NCBI GenBank assembly: GCA_005893275.1
Contig: VBOW01000019.1
Coordinates: 18,001 to 82,000, forward strand
Origin: Candidatus Eisenbacteria bacterium
GTDB taxonomy: Bacteria; Eisenbacteria; RBG-16-71-46; SZUA-252
Direction: 5' to 3'
DNA length: 64,000 nucleotides
Shown here: positions 47,453-58,731 of the stretch, piece by piece
Position numbering within the stretch: position 1 is the first letter of the stretch
How the letters are laid out: each line of letters begins with the position of its first letter
Made by a program: the position numbers and the translations under genes
The notes under the pieces: model-generated
Databases searched by the model: none
What the model saw: only the letters and a program-made list of their open reading frames with translations
What the model was told of the DNA's origin: nothing

Positions 47453-50305
47453 TCATACCACCGCCTCCCGCGCCCGGCCCTTGGAACCCCTCGCTTGAAA
47501 GAGCGCGCCCAGCGCTTCCCCCGTGTGCGACCCCGGGACCGAGGCCACGCGCTCCGGCGTGCCTTCCGCGACCACGCGGCCTCCTCCGTCTCCCCCCTCC
47601 GGCCCCAGATCCACGATCCAATCCGCCGATTGGATCACGTCCAGGTTGTGCTCGATCACGATCACCGTGTTTCCCTTGTCGACGAGGCGGTTCAGCACGT
47701 GAAGCAGGGCACGCACGTCCTCGAAGTGGAGCCCGGTGGTGGGCTCGTCGAGCAGATAGAGGGTCCGTCCCGTTTCCACCCGCGAAAGCTCGGTCGCGAG
47801 CTTGACGCGCTGTGCTTCCCCGCCCGAGAGGGTCGTCGCCGGCTGGCCCAGGTGGATGTAGCCGAGGCCGACACCGCTCAAGGTCTCGAGCTTCCTCCGC
47901 ACGGGCGGTATCGCCGTCAAGAATTCGAGCGCGTCGTCCACCGTGAGCTCGAGCACGTCGGCGATCGATTTCCCCTTGAACGTCACCTCGAGGGTTTCCC
48001 GGTTGTAGCGCTTGCCGCGGCACACGTCGCAGGTCACGTAGACGTCCGGCAGGAAGTGCATCTCGATCCTGACCAGTCCTTCCCCCGCGCACGCTTCGCA
48101 ACGCCCCCCCTTCACGTTGAAACTGAAGCGTCCCGGCTTGTACCCCCGGACCTTCGCCTCCGGAAGCTCAGCGAAGAGATCGCGGATGAAGCTGAAGACA
48201 CCGGTGTAGGTCGCGGGGTTGCTTCGCGGCGTCCGCCCGATCGGGGACTGATCGATTGCGACGACTTTGTCGATGTGCCGCAATCCCTCGATCCGCTCGT
48301 GGGCGCCGGGGGCGTCTTTCGCCTGGTAAAAATGGCGGGCGAGAGCGCGGTAGAGAATGTCCTGGACGAGCGTGCTCTTGCCGGAGCCCGACACTCCGGT
48401 CACGCACACGAGCGTTCCGAGCGGGAATTTCACGCGAACGTTCTTGAGATTGTTCTCCCGCGCCCCGACCACGACGATGGACTCGCTCGTTCCGGGGCGC
48501 CGCGTCTCCGGGATCTCGACCTCGCGCTCCCCCGAGAGGTACTGGCCGGTGAGCGAGTCGGGCGCTTCCCGGATGTCCTCGATCGTGCCCTGCGCCACGA
48601 GGTAGCCGCCGCGCCGCCCGGCGCCCGGGCCCAAATCGACGATATGGTCGGCCGCCTCCATCGTTTCTCGGTCGTGCTCGACCACCAAGACCGAGTTCCC
48701 CAGATCGCGCAACGCGAGCAGCGTGCGCAGGAGCTTTCGGTTGTCGCGCGGATGAAGTCCGACGCTCGGTTCGTCGAGGATGTAGAGCACCCCCGTGAGG
48801 CGGGACCCGATCTGGGTTGCGAGCCGGATCCTCTGGGCCTCCCCTCCCGCCAGGGTGGCGGCGGCGCGGTCCAGCGTGAGATAGCCCACGCCGACGTTTT
48901 CCAAGAATTCGAGCCTCTGGCGAAGCTCCTTGACGATCGGCGCCGCGATGACCTTCTCGCGCGAACCCAGCGTGAGGCCGTCCAGGAATCCAAGGGAGCG
49001 CGCGACCGACATCCGCGTCCAGTCGGCGATCGACCGGTCCGCGACGCGCACGGCGAGCGACTCGGGCTTCAAGCGCGCGCCGCCGCAGGCGGGGCAGGGC
49101 TTCTTGCTCATGCTCTCCTCGATGTGCGCACGCACCTGGTCCGAAGAGGTCTCCCGGTAGCGGCGCATCAGCTCGGGAATCACGCCGCGGAACCGCCCCT
49201 TGTGAGACCACACCGTCCCGCTCCTCAATTTGAATTTGTACTGGAGCTTCTCGTCTCCGAGTCCGTAGAGGAGCGCCTTCTGGGCCGCCGCCGGAAGCTT
49301 GCCGAAGGGCGTGTCCATGGAGATCTTCATCCGCTTCGCGAAGGCCTGGATCGTACCCTTGATCCACGTGCCCTCGGCGTCCCCCCAAACCACGACCGCG
49401 CCTTCGCGCAGCGATTTCGTCCGGTCCGGAACCACGAGGTCGGGGTCGATCTCGAATGTCGTGCCGAGTCCGTCGCAGGTCTTGCACGCGCCGTAGGGAC
49501 TGTTGAAGCTGAAGGAACGCGGCTCGGGAGGCTCGTAGGAACGCCCGCACGTGGGGCACGCCGCGGCGCTCGAGAGCACCGTTTCTTCTCCCTTCGAGGG
49601 GAGAACGAGGACCAGCCCGGATGCGAGCTTGGTCGCGGTCTCGATCGATTCGTGGATACGGCTCCTTCGCCCGGGTTCCGCCGTCAAGCGGTCGACCAGG
49701 ATCTCAATCGTGTGCTTGCGTTTTTTGTCGAGCGGGATTTCCTCCTCCAGCTCATGCCACGCGCCGTCCACGCGGGCACGCACGAACCCGAGCTTTCGGT
49801 ACTGCGCGAGCTCCTTTCGGTACTCTCCCTTCCGGCCGCGGACCACCGGAGCGAGCACCTGGACCCGGTCTCCGGCGTGCGTCGCGAGGATCTGATCCAC
49901 CATTTCCTGCACGGTCTGCCCGCGAATGGGCCTGCCGCAGCTCAGACAGTGCTGCACCCCCGCCCGGGCGAAGAGGAGCCTAAGGTAGTCGTAGATCTCG
50001 GTCACGGTGGCCACGGTCGAACGTGGATTCTGTCCCGCGGTCCTCTGCTCGATCGAGATCGCCGGGGAGAGCCCCTCGATCTGGTCCACGTCGGGCTTCT
50101 CCATCTGGCCCAGGAACTGCCGCGCGTACGCCGAGAGGGATTCGACGTAGCGTCTCTGCCCTTCCGCGTAGAGCGTGTCGAAGGCGAGCGACGACTTCCC
50201 CGATCCCGAGACCCCGGTCAGGACCACGAGGGCGTTTCTGGGGATATCGAGGCTCAGATTCTTCAAGTTATGCTCCCGAGCCCCGCGGATGCGGATCAGG
50301 TCCAT
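47453..50305 (-). CDS. uvrA: UvrABC excinuclease subunit A
   Basis: A 950-residue damage-sensing ABC ATPase of nucleotide excision repair. Two ATP modules are visible: Walker [11 protein letters not shown] near 32-41 and [10 protein letters not shown] later, each with an LSGGEAQR or LAGGEAQR signature. Zinc-finger cysteines are present (CLSCGRP, CPTCGR, CPACGG and the CEAC/CDVC pair). Length is standard. ATG 50305 has GGAGGGG 8-9 bases upstream and overlaps the ABC importer ATPase by 10 bases; the frame upstream of it is unrelated. Confidence 0.96.
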   Translation of the reverse strand: MDLIRIRGAREHNLKNLSLDIPRNALVVLTGVSGSGKSSLAFDTLYAEGQRRYVESLSAYARQFLGQMEKPDVDQIEGLSPAISIEQRTAGQNPRSTVATVTEIYDYLRLLFARAGVQHCLSCGRPIRGQTVQEMVDQILATHAGDRVQVLAPVVRGRKGEYRKELAQYRKLGFVRARVDGAWHELEEEIPLDKKRKHTIEILVDRLTAEPGRRSRIHESIETATKLASGLVLVLPSKGEETVLSSAAACPTCGRSYEPPEPRSFSFNSPYGACKTCDGLGTTFEIDPDLVVPDRTKSLREGAVVVWGDAEGTWIKGTIQAFAKRMKISMDTPFGKLPAAAQKALLYGLGDEKLQYKFKLRSGTVWSHKGRFRGVIPELMRRYRETSSDQVRAHIEESMSKKPCPACGGARLKPESLAVRVADRSIADWTRMSVARSLGFLDGLTLGSREKVIAAPIVKELRQRLEFLENVGVGYLTLDRAAATLAGGEAQRIRLATQIGSRLTGVLYILDEPSVGLHPRDNRKLLRTLLALRDLGNSVLVVEHDRETMEAADHIVDLGPGAGRRGGYLVAQGTIEDIREAPDSLTGQYLSGEREVEIPETRRPGTSESIVVVGARENNLKNVRVKFPLGTLVCVTGVSGSGKSTLVQDILYRALARHFYQAKDAPGAHERIEGLRHIDKVVAIDQSPIGRTPRSNPATYTGVFSFIRDLFAELPEAKVRGYKPGRFSFNVKGGRCEACAGEGLVRIEMHFLPDVYVTCDVCRGKRYNRETLEVTFKGKSIADVLELTVDDALEFLTAIPPVRRKLETLSGVGLGYIHLGQPATTLSGGEAQRVKLATELSRVETGRTLYLLDEPTTGLHFEDVRALLHVLNRLVDKGNTVIVIEHNLDVIQSADWIVDLGPEGGDGGGRVVAEGTPERVASVPGSHTGEALGALFQARGSKGRAREAVV

Positions 50306-51069
50306 GCGGCATCCCCTCCTTCCGGCCGGCGGAGGATCCGCCGCATGAACGCGCGGCACCGGGAGGTCTCCGGCCGATCGATCAGGTCGCGGGCCAAGCC
50401 TGCCTCCACCAGAACGCCTTCGTCGAGGAAGACCGCCCGCTGCGCCACCTCGCGGGCAAAGCCGATCTCGTGCGTCACCACGAGCATCGTCATCCCCTCC
50501 CGGGCCAGGCTGCGCATCACGTCGAGCACCTCGAGAATCATCTCGGGATCGAGCGCCGAGGTCGGCTCGTCGAAGAGCATCACCTTGGGGCTCATGGCCA
50601 GCGAGCGGGCGATCGCGACCCGCTGCTTCTCCCCCCCGCTCAGCTCCGCCGGAAAGCGGGATTCCTTCCCTCCCAACCCCACGCGCTCGAGGAGCCGGAG
50701 CGCCGCCGCCCTCGCCTCGGAGACCGGCCTTCGCCGGACCACGACCTGGGGCAGGACCAGGTTGTCGAGAGCCGTCCGGTTCGGAAAGAGATGAAATCCC
50801 TGGAAGACCATGCCCACTTCCTCGCGAACCTTGTTCCAGTCGGTCGTCAGATGGTTCACGTGCATCCCGTCAATGATGATCTCACCCTCGTCAAGGGTCT
50901 CGAGTCCGTTCACGCAGCGCAAGAGAGTGCTCTTGCCCGATCCGCTTGGCCCCATAACCACCAGAGTTTCCCCGCGCTCCACCTCCAGGGTGACCCCGCG
51001 CACGCCGTAGTGGCCACCCGGAAACCGGCGCGAGACCCCGCGCATTTGGACCATCGGCTCCGGGCTCAC
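50296..51069 (-). CDS. Polar amino-acid ABC transporter ATP-binding protein (GlnQ/HisP type)
   Basis: A 257-residue ATPase with Walker [14 protein letters not shown] near 40-52, Q-loop [10 protein letters not shown], signature [16 protein letters not shown], Walker [14 protein letters not shown] and switch His in VVTHEIGFA. It powers the importer formed with the next two genes. The GTG start overlaps the permease stop by 4 bases. The C-terminus reaches into the uvrA start. Confidence 0.92.
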   Translation of the reverse strand: MSPEPMVQMRGVSRRFPGGHYGVRGVTLEVERGETLVVMGPSGSGKSTLLRCVNGLETLDEGEIIIDGMHVNHLTTDWNKVREEVGMVFQGFHLFPNRTALDNLVLPQVVVRRRPVSEARAAALRLLERVGLGGKESRFPAELSGGEKQRVAIARSLAMSPKVMLFDEPTSALDPEMILEVLDVMRSLAREGMTMLVVTHEIGFAREVAQRAVFLDEGVLVEAGLARDLIDRPETSRCRAFMRRILRRPEGGDAAWT

Positions 51070-51719
51070 GGCCGGGCGAGGCGGGCTTCCTGCCAGCGCG
51101 ACAGGAGCGAGAGGACGAGGCAGAGAACAAAATAGATGGCGCCGATGGTGAGAAAAACCTCGAACGGGGAGAAGATTCTTGAATTGATCTGCCTCCCCAC
51201 GAGCATCAGCTCCTCGTAGGATACGAGCGACGCGAGCGAACTGTCCTTCACGAGCGAGACGAATTGCCCGGTCAAAGGGGGCAGCGACCGCCGCGCGGCC
51301 TGGGGCGCCACCACGTAGCGCATGCTCTGGAGATAGCTCATGCCGAGGGAGCGTGCGGCCTCCATTTGTCCGCGGTCGATGGATTCGATCCCCGCCCGGA
51401 CGATCTCGGCGACGTAGGCCCCTTCGAATACGGAGAGCCCCAGCACCGAAGCCCAGAAGGGGCTCACGGGGAGAAACGCGCCCGCTCCGAAATAGATGAG
51501 ATAGAGGACCAGCATCAGCGGGATATTGCGCAGGAGCTCGACGTAGGCCGCCGCGAGAAACCGCAACGGCTTGAGCGGCTGAACGCGCAGGAGCCCCGCG
51601 ACGACCCCCAGAACGCTCCCGAACAGGATCGAGACGGTGGAGATTTGGAGCGTGCGGACGGTGGCGGCGCCGATCAGCGGAACGTATTGGGGGAGCTGCT
51701 CCCAGTGCCAGGTATACAC
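51066..51719 (-). CDS. Polar amino-acid ABC transporter permease (HisM/GlnP type)
   Basis: A 217-residue permease with about five helices and the EAA loop ([29 protein letters not shown], about 120-148) that docks to the ATPase. A single permease gene suggests a homodimeric channel. The start is GTG 7 bases after the binding-protein stop, with no clear ribosome site, so translation is probably coupled. Confidence 0.9.
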   Translation of the reverse strand: MYTWHWEQLPQYVPLIGAATVRTLQISTVSILFGSVLGVVAGLLRVQPLKPLRFLAAAYVELLRNIPLMLVLYLIYFGAGAFLPVSPFWASVLGLSVFEGAYVAEIVRAGIESIDRGQMEAARSLGMSYLQSMRYVVAPQAARRSLPPLTGQFVSLVKDSSLASLVSYEELMLVGRQINSRIFSPFEVFLTIGAIYFVLCLVLSLLSRWQEARLARP

Positions 51720-51726
51720 GGAGGGA

Positions 51727-52557
51727 TCAGGAAGACGGCCGCTTCACCCGATCGAGCCAGGGCATCCGCACGAACCACGTCTGATAGAGGGAATCCCACG
51801 TGCCGCTCGCCTTGAGCTCGAAGATCGTCAGATTGAGCCAGTCGCGAAACTCCGTGTCCCCTTTCCGGACCGCCATCGCGAGATACTCTTTCGTGAAGGG
51901 CTCGAGGATCGCGAACGTCCGAACCGGCGATTCCTGCGCGCGGATCGCGACGTAGGGCTGGTCATAGACCATGACGTCGGCCCGCCCCGCGTCCACTTCG
52001 AGCGCGGCATCCGATTCCGTTTCCATGGTCTTGATCGTAGCCACCCGAAAGAACTTTCGCGCCGCGATCTCCCCCGTCGTCCCCAGCTTCGTCGCCACCA
52101 CGACGCCCCGCCGGTCGAAATCGCGCACGGTGAGCCGCGGGGACGGCTTGTGCTTCGCGCGGTTCACGAGGAGCGCCTGCCCCGTTTCGAAATAGGGCTC
52201 GGTGAAGTCGCAACGGAGGGCCCGCTGGGGCGTTCGGGTCATGCCGGAGACGATCAGGTCGAACTTGCCGGCGTTGAGATTGGCGATGATCGGGTCCCAG
52301 TCGCTCTTCTGAAATTCCACACGCACGCCGTTTCCGAGCTGTCCGGCCACGTAGTGCACGACGTCGATGTCGAACCCGATCATGGTGCCGTTCGCATCGA
52401 CCATCTCGAATGGCGCGTACCCGGGGTTCAAACCCACGCGGAGAACCTTGGTGGCGAGGATCCGGTCGAGCGTGGAAGCCCGCTCCCCACTCGAGGCGGG
52501 GCCGCCGCAGCCCGTGAGACCGAGGAGGAGAGCCAGAAGAGGGATCGCCGGGCGCAT
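51727..52557 (-). CDS. Amino-acid ABC transporter substrate-binding lipoprotein
   Basis: A 276-residue family 3 solute-binding protein. The lipobox LLGLTGC places the lipidated cysteine at about residue 17. The bilobed fold shows VLRVGLNPGYAPFEMVDANG, MIGFDIDVV, DLIVSGMTRTPQR and ADVMVYDQPYVA. The ligand is probably a polar amino acid; which one cannot be said. ATG 52557 is set by a promoter whose -10 box ends 10 bases upstream. Confidence 0.9.
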   Translation of the reverse strand: MRPAIPLLALLLGLTGCGGPASSGERASTLDRILATKVLRVGLNPGYAPFEMVDANGTMIGFDIDVVHYVAGQLGNGVRVEFQKSDWDPIIANLNAGKFDLIVSGMTRTPQRALRCDFTEPYFETGQALLVNRAKHKPSPRLTVRDFDRRGVVVATKLGTTGEIAARKFFRVATIKTMETESDAALEVDAGRADVMVYDQPYVAIRAQESPVRTFAILEPFTKEYLAMAVRKGDTEFRDWLNLTIFELKASGTWDSLYQTWFVRMPWLDRVKRPSS

Positions 52558-52567
52558 GGGACAGGCC

Positions 52568-52596
52568 AGGCTAAGCGCGGTTACGCTCCGTGTCAA
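52568..52596 (-). promoter_or_regulatory. Promoter of the amino-acid importer operon, near-leaderless
   Basis: A perfect TTGACA (52596-52591), a 17-base spacer and TAGCCT (52573-52568) on the minus strand in a 47-base gap. The -10 box ends 10 bases before the ATG, leaving a leader of about 3 bases and no Shine-Dalgarno. Confidence 0.6.
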
Positions 52597-52604
52597 GACA
52601 GGGG

Positions 52605-53831
52605 CTACTCGTACCGGAGCGAGTCGACGGGATCGAGCTGCGCCGCTTTCACGGCCGGGTAGATCCCGAAAAAAAGCCCGATCACGGTCGAAGAAAAGAA
52701 GCCGAGCAACATTCCCCACAACGGAACGGCGAAGCTGAAATGGGAGAGGACGTGGATCAAGAATCCCACCCCGATCCCGACGACGATCCCCAGAATCCCG
52801 CCCGTCCCCGTGAGGGTCATGGCCTCCACCAGGAACTGCCACAGGATGTCGCGCCGCCGGGCCCCGAGCGCCTTGCGGACCCCGATTTCGCGGGTCCGCT
52901 CGGTCACCGAGACGAGCATGATGTTCATGACCCCGATTCCTCCCACCATGAGGCCGATCGACGAGATGACCATCATGACGAGATAAAACGCTCCCGTGAT
53001 CTTGTTGTAGATGTCCACCAGCGATTGGTCCGTGAAAATCGCGAAATTGTCCGCCTGGCGGTAGGAGAGCTTGCGCTGGCGGCGGAGCGTCTCGGTCATC
53101 TGGTCGATGGCGGTGTCGATCAGCTCCGGCGAGGCGGGTTTCGCGTTCAGGACCATGCGGAGGTCGGGTCCCAGCGTTTTGTCGAGGGTCGTGTAGGGGA
53201 CCAGGACGATGTCGTCGAGGCTCATCCCGATGAATTTCCCGCGCTCCTCCACCTGGCCGACCACGGTGTAGGGATAGCCGCCGATGTAGATCGTCTTTCC
53301 GATCGGGTTCACGTGCGGGAAGAGCGCTTCAATGTGATCCTTGCCGAGGACGCAAACGGTGGCGCGGTGTTCCACTTCGGTCTCGGTGAAGAAGCGCCCA
53401 TTCGCGACGGCCCACGTATTCGTGACGAGGAAGTCGGGCGTGGTCCCGACGACATTGGTCATCCGGCTCTCTGTCTCCCGGTAGCGAAGGCGTGCGTTGG
53501 TAAAATTGAGCGGCGCCACCGCCAGGACCGCGGGGCACGTTCGGCGGATCGCCTCGGCATCTTCCACCTTGAACCATTTTCGCCTTCTCAGGCTGTCGGG
53601 AAATCCGCCGACGAAGGCCCCCGGCCGAAACGGCCGGATGTAGAGCACGTCCGAGCCGATGGAGGCGATCTGGGCCTTCATGTTGCGGTTCAGCCCTTCG
53701 ATCAAAGAGACGATCGCCATGATGCTCGTCACGCCGATGATGACGCCGAGCACCGTGAGGAACGACCGGAGCTTGTTGGTCCGGATCGCCTGGAGAGCGA
53801 TCGAGATGCCTTCGCGGACGTCGACCGCCAC
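52605..53831 (-). CDS. MacB-type ABC transporter permease (second copy)
   Basis: A 408-residue FtsX/MacB-like permease: N-terminal helix (about 22-48, SFLTVLGVIIGVTSIMAI), a periplasmic MacB_PCD domain, then three C-terminal helices with [22 protein letters not shown]. It differs from the permease encoded just upstream, so the transporter may be a heterodimer. The GTG start has CAGGAG 6 bases upstream, formed by the end of the upstream gene. Confidence 0.88.
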   Translation of the reverse strand: MAVDVREGISIALQAIRTNKLRSFLTVLGVIIGVTSIMAIVSLIEGLNRNMKAQIASIGSDVLYIRPFRPGAFVGGFPDSLRRRKWFKVEDAEAIRRTCPAVLAVAPLNFTNARLRYRETESRMTNVVGTTPDFLVTNTWAVANGRFFTETEVEHRATVCVLGKDHIEALFPHVNPIGKTIYIGGYPYTVVGQVEERGKFIGMSLDDIVLVPYTTLDKTLGPDLRMVLNAKPASPELIDTAIDQMTETLRRQRKLSYRQADNFAIFTDQSLVDIYNKITGAFYLVMMVISSIGLMVGGIGVMNIMLVSVTERTREIGVRKALGARRRDILWQFLVEAMTLTGTGGILGIVVGIGVGFLIHVLSHFSFAVPLWGMLLGFFSSTVIGLFFGIYPAVKAAQLDPVDSLRYE

Positions 53832-53834
53832 CGG

Positions 53835-55088
53835 CTACTCCTGTCGCAGCGCCACGATCGGATCGAGCTTCGCGGCGCGGGTCGCGGGATAGACGCCGAA
53901 GAAGAGCCCGACCGAGGAGGCGACGATCAAGCTGATCGCGACCGACCAGGGCTGGATCGAGGCCGGAAGCGGCGTGACGAGACGGATCAGGAGCGCGATC
54001 GCAACCCCGACCAGGACCCCGATCAGACCGCCGAAGAAGGAGAGGACGACCGTCTCGCTCAGGAACTGCGAGAGGAGGTCTCCCTGGCGCGCGCCCAGAG
54101 CTTTCCGGATGCCGATCTCGCGGGTCCGCTCGGTCACTGCCACGAGCATGATGTTCATGATGACGATGCCGCCCACGAGGAGTGAAATGGCGACCAACCC
54201 GATCGTGCCCGCGAAGATGCCTTTCGTGAGACTCTCGTAGAGCGACATGTAGGTCTCGGAGGTGGTGATGGCGAAGTCGTCGGGCTTGCCGAGCGGGACA
54301 TGGCGCCGCGCGCGCAAGATGACCCGCGCCTCGTCCTGCGCCCGCTCCAGATCGGCCCCCGGGCGCGCCCGCACGAGAATCAGGACCGATTCGCGGGGGC
54401 CGAAGATCTTCTGGAACTGGCCGAACGGAATGAGGACGAAATTGTCCTGGCTCTGCCCGAGCACGTTTCCGCGCGCCGCGACCGTGCCGGCGACGCGCAG
54501 CTCGTACCCGGCGACCCGAACCGCCTGACCGATCGGATCCACGACCGGGAAAAGCTGCTGCGCCAGCTCGGAGCCGAGGAGGCACACGGGACGCCGCTTC
54601 GCGATTTCCTCTTCTTCGAGCGGCCTGCCCTGATCGATGTCGTAGGTGCCCACCGCCTCGTACCCTTCCGTCGTGCCCAGGATCCGCACGTTCTGAAGCT
54701 CGATGCGCCCGGCGCGGACCCGCTTCGTCGTTTCCAGCTGGGCCACCACTTCGCTCGCGAGGCGGGATTGTCCCTTCAGGGCCTCCGCGTCCAGGAGACT
54801 CAAGTCGCGGCGCTTCATCGCTTCGCGCCACTCATCCTCGTTCGTGATGAGGCCGAATTTGTCGATGTAGATCACCTTGAGCCCCTGCTCGAGCACCCTC
54901 TCGCTTACATAGGTGTTCATACCGTCGATCACCGCGACCACCGCGATCACCGACATGACCGCCACCACGTTTCCGATGACGGTAAGGACGGAGCGGAGCT
55001 TGTTGGCGCGGAGGGCGTCGAGGGCGATCCTCAAGTTCTCGCCCTGGGCGGCCCAGAACTCGCGCCGGGGCCGCGCGAGCGGCGTCAT
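53835..55088 (-). CDS. MacB-type ABC transporter permease (first copy)
   Basis: A 417-residue permease with the same layout: N-terminal helix near 30-55, a periplasmic domain and three C-terminal helices containing [25 protein letters not shown]. It lacks a fused ATPase domain; the ATPase is the separate upstream gene, whose stop overlaps this start by 4 bases (ATGA). It ends 3 bases before the second permease. Confidence 0.9.
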   Translation of the reverse strand: MTPLARPRREFWAAQGENLRIALDALRANKLRSVLTVIGNVVAVMSVIAVVAVIDGMNTYVSERVLEQGLKVIYIDKFGLITNEDEWREAMKRRDLSLLDAEALKGQSRLASEVVAQLETTKRVRAGRIELQNVRILGTTEGYEAVGTYDIDQGRPLEEEEIAKRRPVCLLGSELAQQLFPVVDPIGQAVRVAGYELRVAGTVAARGNVLGQSQDNFVLIPFGQFQKIFGPRESVLILVRARPGADLERAQDEARVILRARRHVPLGKPDDFAITTSETYMSLYESLTKGIFAGTIGLVAISLLVGGIVIMNIMLVAVTERTREIGIRKALGARQGDLLSQFLSETVVLSFFGGLIGVLVGVAIALLIRLVTPLPASIQPWSVAISLIVASSVGLFFGVYPATRAAKLDPIVALRQE

Positions 55089-55861
55089 GAAGCGGGAGTC
55101 GGCGCGGACGCGGAGCGGGTGGTGGATGCCGAAGCGGGGGCGCGGCTCGAGGCGCGGCGCGTGGCCTGATCGCTTTCGATCTTGCCGTCCCGGAGGCGGA
55201 CGATGCGCTCCGCGTTGGCGGCGACGTCTTCCTCATGGGTGACCAGGATCACGGTGTTTCCCCCTTGGTGCACCTGATCCAAGAGGGCCATGATCTCGAG
55301 GCCGGTCTTCGAGTCCAGGTTGCCCGTAGGCTCGTCCGCGAGCACGATGGAGGGCTCGTTGACGAGCGCGCGCGCAATCGCGACGCGCTGGCGCTGGCCG
55401 CCCGAAAGCTCGTTCGGGCGGTGGTGCATGCGCTCGGCGAGCCCGACCAGGCTGAGCATCTCGCGGGCGCGCTCCCGGCGATCGCGTTTGGGACGTCCCG
55501 CGTAGACCAGAGGCAGCTCCACGTTGTGGAGCGCGTCGGCTCGCGAGAGCAGATTGAAGGTCTGGAAAATGAATCCAACCTCTTGATTTCGGATTCGAGC
55601 GAGCTCGTCGTCGTCGCGATCCCGGATCTCGATCCCGCGCAGCTTGTAGGAGCCGCTCGTGGGCGTATCCAGGCAGCCGACGATGTTCATGAGGGTGGAT
55701 TTCCCGGAGCCGGACGGACCCATGACCGCGACGTATTCCCCGCGCTGGATCTGCAGCGAGACGCCGTCGAGCGCGTTCACCTCCGAGGCTCCCATCTGAT
55801 ACACCTTGTGGATGTCGGTGAGCGCGATGAGCACGCCGTTCGCGGACACTATCTGGTTCAC
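55085..55861 (-). CDS. MacB/LolD-type ABC transporter ATP-binding protein
   Basis: A 258-residue ATPase with Walker [24 protein letters not shown] near 50-60, signature [17 protein letters not shown], Walker [14 protein letters not shown] and switch His in LVTHEEDVA. The LolD/MacB subgroup is clear from the GxLDxPTSG stretch. A Ser/Ala-rich tail is unusual. It overlaps the adaptor gene by 4 bases and the first permease by 4. Confidence 0.92.
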   Translation of the reverse strand: MNQIVSANGVLIALTDIHKVYQMGASEVNALDGVSLQIQRGEYVAVMGPSGSGKSTLMNIVGCLDTPTSGSYKLRGIEIRDRDDDELARIRNQEVGFIFQTFNLLSRADALHNVELPLVYAGRPKRDRRERAREMLSLVGLAERMHHRPNELSGGQRQRVAIARALVNEPSIVLADEPTGNLDSKTGLEIMALLDQVHQGGNTVILVTHEEDVAANAERIVRLRDGKIESDQATRRASSRAPASASTTRSASAPTPAS

Positions 55862-57159
55862 CGTTTCTCGCCTTTCTTCGCCTTCGGCTCCTCGAGCTTC
55901 ACCCGGCTGCCCGGCTTGAGCTGGCGGAGCACCTTGTTCGGCCCGACGATGACCTTCTCGTTCGCTTTCAGGTCTCCCGAGACCTCGAGGTCGGTGTCGC
56001 TCGCGATGCCGGTGCGTACCTTGCGGAACTGCGCCTCGCCGTTCCCCATGACGAACACACCCTTGACCTCCTCGCCCTTCTTCCCGGATGGATCCGCGGA
56101 GGCCGTTTCGGCGGCCGTGGCGGAGCCCGTCTTGCGGGCCCTCCCCGGCTTTCCGGCTTTCGCCTTCGCGAGCTCTTCCTCCGTGCGGACCACGACCGCC
56201 TGGATCGGCACGTGGAGGATGTTCTTCTTTGTGGCGGTCTTGATCTCGACGTCCGCCGTCATGCCCGGGCGGAGGGTCGGCGGCGGTTGATCGATCATCA
56301 CGTCCACGACGAAGTTGGTCTGCTGCTCCTGCGTCCCCAGCTCCGAGACCTTGGGAGAGTTGGCGATTTCGGCAACCCGTCCGGCGAGCGTCGTGTCGGG
56401 GAGCGCGTCGACTTTGACGGTGGCGGTCTGCCCCAGCCGGATGGAGGCGACGTCCGTCTCGTCCACGTCCGCCTCCACCTTCATGCGCCGGAGATCGGCG
56501 ACGCGCAGGATTACCGTACCCGGATTGTTCATCGTGCCCACCATGACGATCTCGCCTCGCTCCACGTTGAGCTGGGTGACGGTGCCGTCGATGGGGGAGT
56601 GAAACACCGTCTTCCTCAAGTTGTCCTGCGCGCTCTGGACCGCCGCTTCGGAACGCGCGACCTCCTCGCGGTTCACGTCGACCCGGGCTTTATCCGTGTT
56701 CCGCTGGGTGCGCGCGGTCTCGATCTCCTCCGGGGAGACGAGCTTTCGCTCAAAGAGCGATTCCTTGCGTTTGAGCAAAGACTCGGACTGCTCGAGCGAC
56801 ACCTCGGAGAGCCGGAGGCTGGATTTCGCCGCGTCGAGGGCGGCCTGACTCTGCCGCAGTTGCGCCTGGTACTGCGCGGCGTCGAGCCGAAGGAGGAACT
56901 GCCCCTTCCGGACGGAGTCCCCCTCCTTGACCGCCAGCTCCACGACCTCTCCGGGTACGTTGGCGCTCAGCTTGACCATGGTCTCCGGTTGCACCTTGGC
57001 GGGTGCGCGAACGGTTGAGGAAAGGTCCCCCACCTTCACGTCCTCGACCTGTACGCCGAGGCGCCCCCCCTGCCCCTTCGAGACGTTGGCCACCACGATC
57101 GCGGCGAGCAGGATCCCCCCGCCGCCGATGAGGAGCCCCCGCTTCATGCCGGACTTCAT
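55858..57159 (-). CDS. MacA-like periplasmic adaptor (HlyD/RND family)
   Basis: A 433-residue membrane-fusion protein. One N-terminal anchor (about 7-26) precedes a barrel-sandwich ([24 protein letters not shown]), a coiled-coil hairpin (about 95-180), and beta-barrel domains with [20 protein letters not shown] and [10 protein letters not shown] Lys/Ala-rich insertion near 335-370 is unusual. It would connect the MacB-type pump to the TolC-like channel encoded 19 bases upstream. Confidence 0.9.
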   Translation of the reverse strand: MKSGMKRGLLIGGGGILLAAIVVANVSKGQGGRLGVQVEDVKVGDLSSTVRAPAKVQPETMVKLSANVPGEVVELAVKEGDSVRKGQFLLRLDAAQYQAQLRQSQAALDAAKSSLRLSEVSLEQSESLLKRKESLFERKLVSPEEIETARTQRNTDKARVDVNREEVARSEAAVQSAQDNLRKTVFHSPIDGTVTQLNVERGEIVMVGTMNNPGTVILRVADLRRMKVEADVDETDVASIRLGQTATVKVDALPDTTLAGRVAEIANSPKVSELGTQEQQTNFVVDVMIDQPPPTLRPGMTADVEIKTATKKNILHVPIQAVVVRTEEELAKAKAGKPGRARKTGSATAAETASADPSGKKGEEVKGVFVMGNGEAQFRKVRTGIASDTDLEVSGDLKANEKVIVGPNKVLRQLKPGSRVKLEEPKAKKGEKR

Positions 57160-57178
57160 CGAACGATGCCCCCGCTTC

Positions 57179-58651
57179 CTAATAACGCCGCGAGCCGACC
57201 GCCTGTTCCAGCGCCGCCTCCGCCACGTGGGCGTCGGCCAGCGCCTCCACGTAGCTCTGTTTCGCCTGGGAGAGGTTCACCTGGGCGTTTAACAGGTCCA
57301 GAAACGTCCCCGCGCCCAGCTCGTAGCGTCCCTTGGAAAAACTGTAATCCTCCTGGGCGGAGGCGAGCCCTTCCTTGGCGACGTCGATGCGCTGGACCGC
57401 CTCGCGCACCGAGAGCCACGCCTGCTGCACCTCGACCGCGACGTCCACTTCACGCTGGCGGCGCTGGGCCTCGGCCTCGAGGAGCGTCCCCTTCGCGGAC
57501 TTCATCCCCCCCTCGAGCGCGAACCCATCGAAGAACGGAAGCGAGAGACGCACGGTTCCCTGCCACTCCGTCGCGTACCGCTCGAAATCCAGGTCGCCGG
57601 TGCCCGAGACTTCCACGCGGTCCGTGATCTTGCTGCGATCGACCGCCAGGTCCCCGACCACCTTCGGAAGCCGCTCCGCCCTCGCGCCGAAAAGGCCCGA
57701 CCGGGCGGCCCGCTCGAGCGCGCCCACGCGCGAAAGCTCTGGACGCGACGAGAGCGCGGTCCGGACCGACTCGCCGGAATCGGGAAGCGCGACGTTCTCC
57801 CCCAGGGCAGGATCGATCTCGAGCGACACGCCGGGTTTCAGTCCGATGATCTGCTTCAGCTTCGAGCGCTGAATCTCAATCTGATTTTCCGCGCGGATCC
57901 GGTCGAGCTGGGTCGTGGCGCGGCGGGCGCGCGCCTTGAGCACGTCCCCACGCGCGACGGTTCCGACCTCGAAAAGCGCCTCCGCACGCGATTCCTCGTC
58001 CCGAGCCAGACGCTCCGATTCACGGGCAACCTCGGCCAGGCGCTCCGCCTTGACGAGACCGAAGTACTGCTGCTTCACCGCGTAGACGACCCCGTTCCGC
58101 GCCTCCGCCTCGGATTCCTCGGCGCCCCGGCGCAACAGGTTCTGCCTGCGCTTCTCGCTCCAGGCCGGAACGCTGAAGACGTTGCTCTGCACGCCCGCCT
58201 CGGCCGTCTGGAGCTGCCGCCGCTTCGTGAGAAACGAGATGGAGTCGATGACGGTGAGCGAGCTCTGCTTGTCCGGGATGATGTGATTGTAGATCAGATG
58301 CCCCGTCACGGAGGGAAGAATGCCGCCCCACGCCCGGAGCGCCGAACCCCGCGCCTGCACGGTGCGCGCATGCGCCGCGCGGGCGTCGACGTTCCCCTCG
58401 AGCGCAGCCGCGACGACCCGCGCCAGGCTCCAGCGGTCCCCCGGAGGAGCTTGCGGCTCGGCGAGGGAGGTGTCGGCGCGCCCGGCTCCGCCGGCCGGCA
58501 CGCCGACGCTGTCCCGTTCGGAGGGGGGCGGTTGCAGCAGGTCAACCGCCTGCGCCCCGGCGCGGGCCGGAGGCATGGACGCCATCCCCATGACGATCAG
58601 CCCGAGTACCAACGCCGCCTGCGCGCACGGCGGCCGAGACGCTTCGATCAT
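57179..58651 (-). CDS. TolC-family outer-membrane efflux protein
   Basis: A 490-residue exported channel protein. ATG 58651 has GGGAGG 7 bases upstream and begins the signal peptide (ALVLGLIVMGMASMPPARAGAQA). Two OEP repeats of long amphipathic helices follow, with AEAQRRQREVDVAVEVQQAWLSVREA and LGAGTFLDLLNAQVNLSQAKQ. It completes the MacAB-TolC-like export system. The 80 bases between this gene and the Yip1 gene hold nothing I can name. Confidence 0.9.
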   Translation of the reverse strand: MIEASRPPCAQAALVLGLIVMGMASMPPARAGAQAVDLLQPPPSERDSVGVPAGGAGRADTSLAEPQAPPGDRWSLARVVAAALEGNVDARAAHARTVQARGSALRAWGGILPSVTGHLIYNHIIPDKQSSLTVIDSISFLTKRRQLQTAEAGVQSNVFSVPAWSEKRRQNLLRRGAEESEAEARNGVVYAVKQQYFGLVKAERLAEVARESERLARDEESRAEALFEVGTVARGDVLKARARRATTQLDRIRAENQIEIQRSKLKQIIGLKPGVSLEIDPALGENVALPDSGESVRTALSSRPELSRVGALERAARSGLFGARAERLPKVVGDLAVDRSKITDRVEVSGTGDLDFERYATEWQGTVRLSLPFFDGFALEGGMKSAKGTLLEAEAQRRQREVDVAVEVQQAWLSVREAVQRIDVAKEGLASAQEDYSFSKGRYELGAGTFLDLLNAQVNLSQAKQSYVEALADAHVAEAALEQAVGSRRY

Positions 58652-58731
58652 CGCTCCACCTCCCCTTGGTCGGTTGGTAACTCCACCCCTACGTCGCGCG
58701 CCGCTATGGAGTTTCCGGAACCAGCGGCCGC

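Noticed and set aside
47495..50794. Long plus-strand open frame opposite uvrA and the importer ATPase
   Set aside because: Low-complexity Arg/Asp/His-rich translation with no domain; the opposite strand carries complete uvrA.
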